Assembly (NCBI GenBank): GCA_002309805.1
Contig: DBYJ01000009.1
Coordinates: forward strand, 55,820-88,775
Direction of reading: 5' to 3'
DNA from: Bacteroidales bacterium UBA1189
GTDB taxonomy: Bacteria > Bacteroidota > Bacteroidia > Bacteroidales > Bacteroidaceae
Length of the DNA stretch: 32,956 nucleotides
Below are positions 30,637 through 32,956 of the stretch, in pieces. How positions within the stretch are numbered: position 1 is the stretch's first letter; each line of letters begins with the position of its first letter. The position numbers and the translations under genes are program-made. Under the pieces are notes generated by a model that searched no databases, had not been told where the DNA came from, and saw only the letters and a list, made by a program, of their open reading frames with translations.

Positions 30637-31266
30637 TCATTCTGCCCATGCCGGGCCGGGGACGAAGATTCCAGCGTATTCTGTAGAGCGGACGAGCAGC
30701 CCGTCGGTCAGGAAGGCGCGGAGGCGGCGGTAGGCGGTGGAGTAGGAGCAATGGCAGAGTGTTTTCAGTTGCTTGAGGGTGATTTGCTCGGCCTTTCCCT
30801 CCGTGCGGCGTTCCTCCATATAGCTGCGCAGGGCTTCGATGGTGCCGGCGGCGGAAAGGGCGTTGCGGCAGTCGTCAGTTACCCTGAATGTGACATCCTT
30901 CTTGATTTCTTCGAGGAACTCGTCTGACGGGCGGAAGATGATTCCCTTCACCTCAATCATATTCGCCTTCACCTTCTTGTCGGCTGCCACACGGTCCTTC
31001 AGCCCGAAGGAAAGCTGGAACGAGCCGAAACCGTTGATTTTCACAACGGCGCCTGTCGCTAATGCCTCTTTTGTGAAATGGCTGAGCCCTTCCAGGGCTG
31101 CCACAATGTCGGATCGGGTGAGCGACATGGACTCCTGCATGTCGTCAGCCAGCATTCTGGTGGTGATGGTTGTTGAGCTGGCTGGCGAGACGCGCACGCT
31201 CTCCTGCTGCAAGTCGCTGCCAGACACGTAGTTTCTCCGTGTTACTTTACATTTAATCTTTGACAT
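30637..31266 (-). CDS. HU-like DNA-binding protein with C-terminal winged-helix-like domain
   Basis: A 209-residue protein. The HU/IHF-like domain covers about 35-125 (LTRSDIVAALEGLSHF; VVKINGFGSFQLSFG). It has the HU dimer fold pattern and resembles the larger HU-like proteins of Bacteroidetes. A C-terminal helical segment at about 140-200 (TLKQLKTLCHCSYSTAYRRLRAF) reads as a helix-turn-helix with a wing-like LLVRSTEYAGIFV. The protein is probably a nucleoid-associated or sequence-specific regulator. Its leader contains palindrome array 2, which makes autoregulation plausible (inference). The promoter lies about 210 bp upstream of the ATG. Confidence 0.8.
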   Translation of the reverse strand: MSKIKCKVTRRNYVSGSDLQQESVRVSPASSTTITTRMLADDMQESMSLTRSDIVAALEGLSHFTKEALATGAVVKINGFGSFQLSFGLKDRVAADKKVKANMIEVKGIIFRPSDEFLEEIKKDVTFRVTDDCRNALSAAGTIEALRSYMEERRTEGKAEQITLKQLKTLCHCSYSTAYRRLRAFLTDGLLVRSTEYAGIFVPGPAWAE

Positions 31267-31352
31267 AATGAGACTCTTTTTTCGTGTTTAATAATCCTTT
31301 GTTGTTTTTTCTTTTTCAGCTTTCAGAGATTCATTCCCTTCTTTCGTCTTTT

Positions 31353-31456
31353 TTTCATCGCGATGAAAGAAAGTTTTCATCGCGATGAAAAGATTAAACC
31401 ATTGCGATGAAAGAAAGTTTTCATTGCGATGAAAACTCTTAACCATTGCGATGAAA
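31353..31456 (-). repeat. Array of five 16-bp palindromes with exact 22-bp period (array 2)
   Basis: Units at 31353, 31375, 31397, 31419 and 31441. Units 1 and 2 are perfect TTTCATCGCGATGAAA; unit 4 is TTTCATTGCGATGAAA; units 3 and 5 have AACCAT in place of TTTCAT. The linkers are GAAAGT, AGATTA, GAAAGT and ACTCTT. Unit number, period, orientation and terminal bases agree with array 1. It lies between the promoter at 31478-31508 and the HU-like ATG, so it should be in the mRNA leader. Confidence 0.92.
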
Positions 31457-31477
31457 ACATTTCTTTCTTTGACATTG

Positions 31478-31508
31478 CAAAGATAATCACTTCTTTTTTA
31501 ATGACAAA
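31478..31508 (-). promoter_or_regulatory. Promoter of the HU-like gene
   Basis: On the minus strand, TTTG (31505-31508), 19-bp spacer, then a perfect TATCTTTG (31478-31485). Transcription should start near 31470, leaving a leader of about 205 nt that includes the whole palindrome array. Confidence 0.7.
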
Positions 31509-31574
31509 AGGAAAGTCCCTCTTTTTTCCCAGAAATAAGGAAAAAGAGGGGAAAAGGAGCCTCTGCCAATGCCT

Positions 31575-32357
31575 CTATTGGTTGCTCGCTACGTTGGCCT
31601 TGATCTGGTCGATGTAGGCGTCGAGGGCAGGGGTGTCGCGACGGTCGATGATGTCGATGAGTTCGGCAAGCTGGCTGCGGATACGCGAGACCTGGGCGGT
31701 GGTGTGGGGGTTGAAGAGGATTTCGCGCAGCAGGGCGCGGTCCTCGCCCAGCACGCCGCGCGCAATGGTGAGGTGGCGGCGGAAGGTGGTGCCTGGGGCG
31801 TCCTGATGCTTCATGACGGCAGCAAAGACGAACGTCGAGACGAAGGGGATGGCGAGGGAGTAGGCCACCGTCTCGTCGTGCTCGCGGAAGGTGTACTCGC
31901 AGATGTGGAGGCCGAGGCGGCTATAGAGGTCGCGGAAGAGCACGCGGCCCATGTAATCGCCCTCGGTGATGATGATGGCATTCTCGTTCTGGAGGGCACC
32001 GAGGTTGGCAAACGTGGGGCCGAACATGGGGTGGGTGGAGACGTAGCGGAAGCCGCATGAGTCGTAGTACTCTTTCAGCCCGGTCTTGACGGAGGCGATG
32101 TCGCTGAGTATGCAGTCAGAGGGGAGGTGAGGGGTGACGCTACGGAAGACATCGAGGGTGTGGTCGAGCGAGACGGCGTTGATGACCAGCTCAGGACGGA
32201 ACGCCTCAATCTCCTCCAGAGAGGTGAAGCGCTGGGTGTTGTACATGAAACGTAGGCGGCGGGCGTCGATGTCATAGACGGCAGTCTCGTGCTCGAAACT
32301 GAGCAAGTCAATAAAGAATGAGCCCATCTTTCCGGCTCCAAGGACGAGGATTTTCAT
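31575..32357 (-). CDS. tyrA: Prephenate dehydrogenase
   Basis: A 260-residue NAD-dependent enzyme of tyrosine synthesis. The Rossmann motif GAGKMGSF follows the start MKILVLGAG. LVINAVSLDHTLDV and ILSDIASVKT are later family blocks, and THPMFGPTFANL contains the substrate-site His/Pro block. ATG 32357 is chosen; another ATG four codons upstream gives MQQL and is less family-like. The gene follows the DAHP synthase/chorismate mutase gene, which makes its precursor pathway, with a composite heptamer element in between. Confidence 0.9.
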   Translation of the reverse strand: MKILVLGAGKMGSFFIDLLSFEHETAVYDIDARRLRFMYNTQRFTSLEEIEAFRPELVINAVSLDHTLDVFRSVTPHLPSDCILSDIASVKTGLKEYYDSCGFRYVSTHPMFGPTFANLGALQNENAIIITEGDYMGRVLFRDLYSRLGLHICEYTFREHDETVAYSLAIPFVSTFVFAAVMKHQDAPGTTFRRHLTIARGVLGEDRALLREILFNPHTTAQVSRIRSQLAELIDIIDRRDTPALDAYIDQIKANVASNQ

Positions 32358-32373
32358 AAGCTGTTGCATTTTA

Positions 32374-32471
32374 GTTAAGAGTTAAGAATTAAGAGTTAAG
32401 AAAGAGTGTCTTGTAAGCAACGCTCCATTTCAAAGCTTTTTTTCTTAACTCTTAATTCTTAACTCTTAACT
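32374..32471 (-). repeat. Composite inverted heptamer element between tyrA and the DAHP synthase gene
   Basis: Left arm GTTAAGA, GTTAAGA, ATTAAGA, GTTAAGA; right arm CTTAACT, CTTAATT, CTTAACT, CTTAACT. The core of about 42 bp contains GTGTCTTG and CAAAGCTTTTTTT, like the element at 29743-29833. The DAHP synthase stop is at 32477-32479. Confidence 0.85.
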
Positions 32472-32476
32472 TTACT

Positions 32477-32956
32477 TTAGTTGTTTATTATTTCTATTTG
32501 TTGTCTGACGCTTTCGGTATGGATGGCTTCGAAGACAGTCTTGATGCAGTCGCTTCCGATGCCGCAGAGCACGCCCTGGGCGCCGCGTTTGTCGAGTATT
32601 TCGCTGTAGCGGTTGGGTTGGACAACGGCGATACTGTGCTCTTTTTTGAAGTTAGCAATCTCGCGGCAGACGCGCATGCGCTTGGACAGCAGCTGGATAA
32701 GGTCGTTGTCCATCTCGTCAATCTGACGGCGCAACGTCTTCAGGCTCTCGGTTGTGTCGGCTGTGCTGCGGATGACAAGGTTGTCGAGGATGACGCTCAG
32801 CACCTCAGGCGTGACCTGCTGGGCGGCGTCGCTCCATGCTTCGTCGGGGTGGGTATGGCTTTCGATAATTAATCCGTCGAAGCCAAGGTCCATAGCCTGC
32901 TGGCAGAGCGGAGCGATCAGCTCGCGACGACCTCCGATATGCGAGGGGTCGCTGAT
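32477..32956 (-). CDS. Bifunctional DAHP synthase/chorismate mutase, C-terminal fragment
   Basis: The frame is open to the window edge, so the N-terminal part is missing and about 159 residues are seen. DPSHIGGRRELIAPLCQQA is the last conserved block of the 3-deoxy-7-phosphoheptulonate synthase barrel of the KDO8P/DAHP type. Residues after about 70 form a helical AroQ chorismate mutase domain (LKTLRRQIDEMDNDLIQLLSKRM; REIANFKKEH). The fusion couples the first shikimate step to the chorismate branch point and is common in Bacteroidales. The adjacent tyrA makes this an aromatic amino acid operon. Confidence 0.93.
   Translation of the reverse strand: MSDPSHIGGRRELIAPLCQQAMDLGFDGLIIESHTHPDEAWSDAAQQVTPEVLSVILDNLVIRSTADTTESLKTLRRQIDEMDNDLIQLLSKRMRVCREIANFKKEHSIAVVQPNRYSEILDKRGAQGVLCGIGSDCIKTVFEAIHTESVRQQIEIINN

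Noticed and set aside
31288..31446. A 52-codon reading frame on the minus strand across array 2, starting MVKSFHRNEN
   Set aside because: The 22-bp period is not a multiple of three and all frames give repetitive peptides; there is no ribosome-binding context or homologue recognised, and array 1 does not preserve such a frame.

Overview
The window looks like chromosomal DNA of a Bacteroidales bacterium, probably Prevotella-like with fairly high GC (inference). Several features point there: promoters of the TTTG-N19/20-TAnnTTTG type, lipoproteins with Bacteroidetes-style signal peptides, a prokaryotic CCDC81-type HU/SPOR membrane protein, DUF4886 and DUF2264 proteins, the lpxD-lpxC-lpxA-miaA gene order, and a fused DAHP synthase/chorismate mutase. 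No rRNA, tRNA, CRISPR array, insertion sequence or phage gene was seen.

Layout. 1-2.6 kb: the end of a rhamnogalacturonan acetylesterase-like protein, a TerB/DnaJ membrane protein, a nitroreductase, a hotdog thioesterase and an FMN-binding lipoprotein. 2.7-5 kb: paaK with a double-ACT protein, then a lone rfbC. 5.1-8.6 kb: the HU/SPOR protein, a zinc-ribbon/FHA protein and dnaX. 8.7-16.6 kb: an accessory secreted-enzyme region with a DUF4886 protein, a calpain-like lipoprotein, an alpha/beta-hydrolase lipoprotein, a CE1-type esterase, a GH16 lipoprotein and a DUF2264 protein. It has no SusC/SusD pair. 16.6-31.3 kb: a long minus-strand housekeeping block. It holds lpxD-lpxC-lpxA-(pRiA4b ORF-3-like)-miaA, pyrF-HD, folD-capA-like-prfA, ffh, serS-crp-like, rplU-rpmA and an HU-like regulator. 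31.6-33 kb: tyrA and the 3' end of DAHP synthase/chorismate mutase.

The most unusual content is non-coding. (1) Two arrays of five 16-bp palindromes (TTTCATYGCRATGAAA) repeat with an exact 22-bp period. One lies in a terminator-bounded intergenic region. The other lies between a good promoter and the start codon of the HU-like gene. (2) At least ten loci carry exact period-7 degenerate repeats, each locus with its own heptamer word, placed almost directly after a stop codon. Related octamer-type repeats also occur inside coding genes such as miaA. (3) An inverted duplicate of about 130 bp carries the same leader and signal peptide in front of two unrelated secreted enzymes. (4) LpxC lacks the FabZ domain normally fused to it in this group, and a heptamer repeat sits at the junction.

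All calls come from reading the sequence alone. No database search was run, so family names rest on recognised motifs and overall resemblance.
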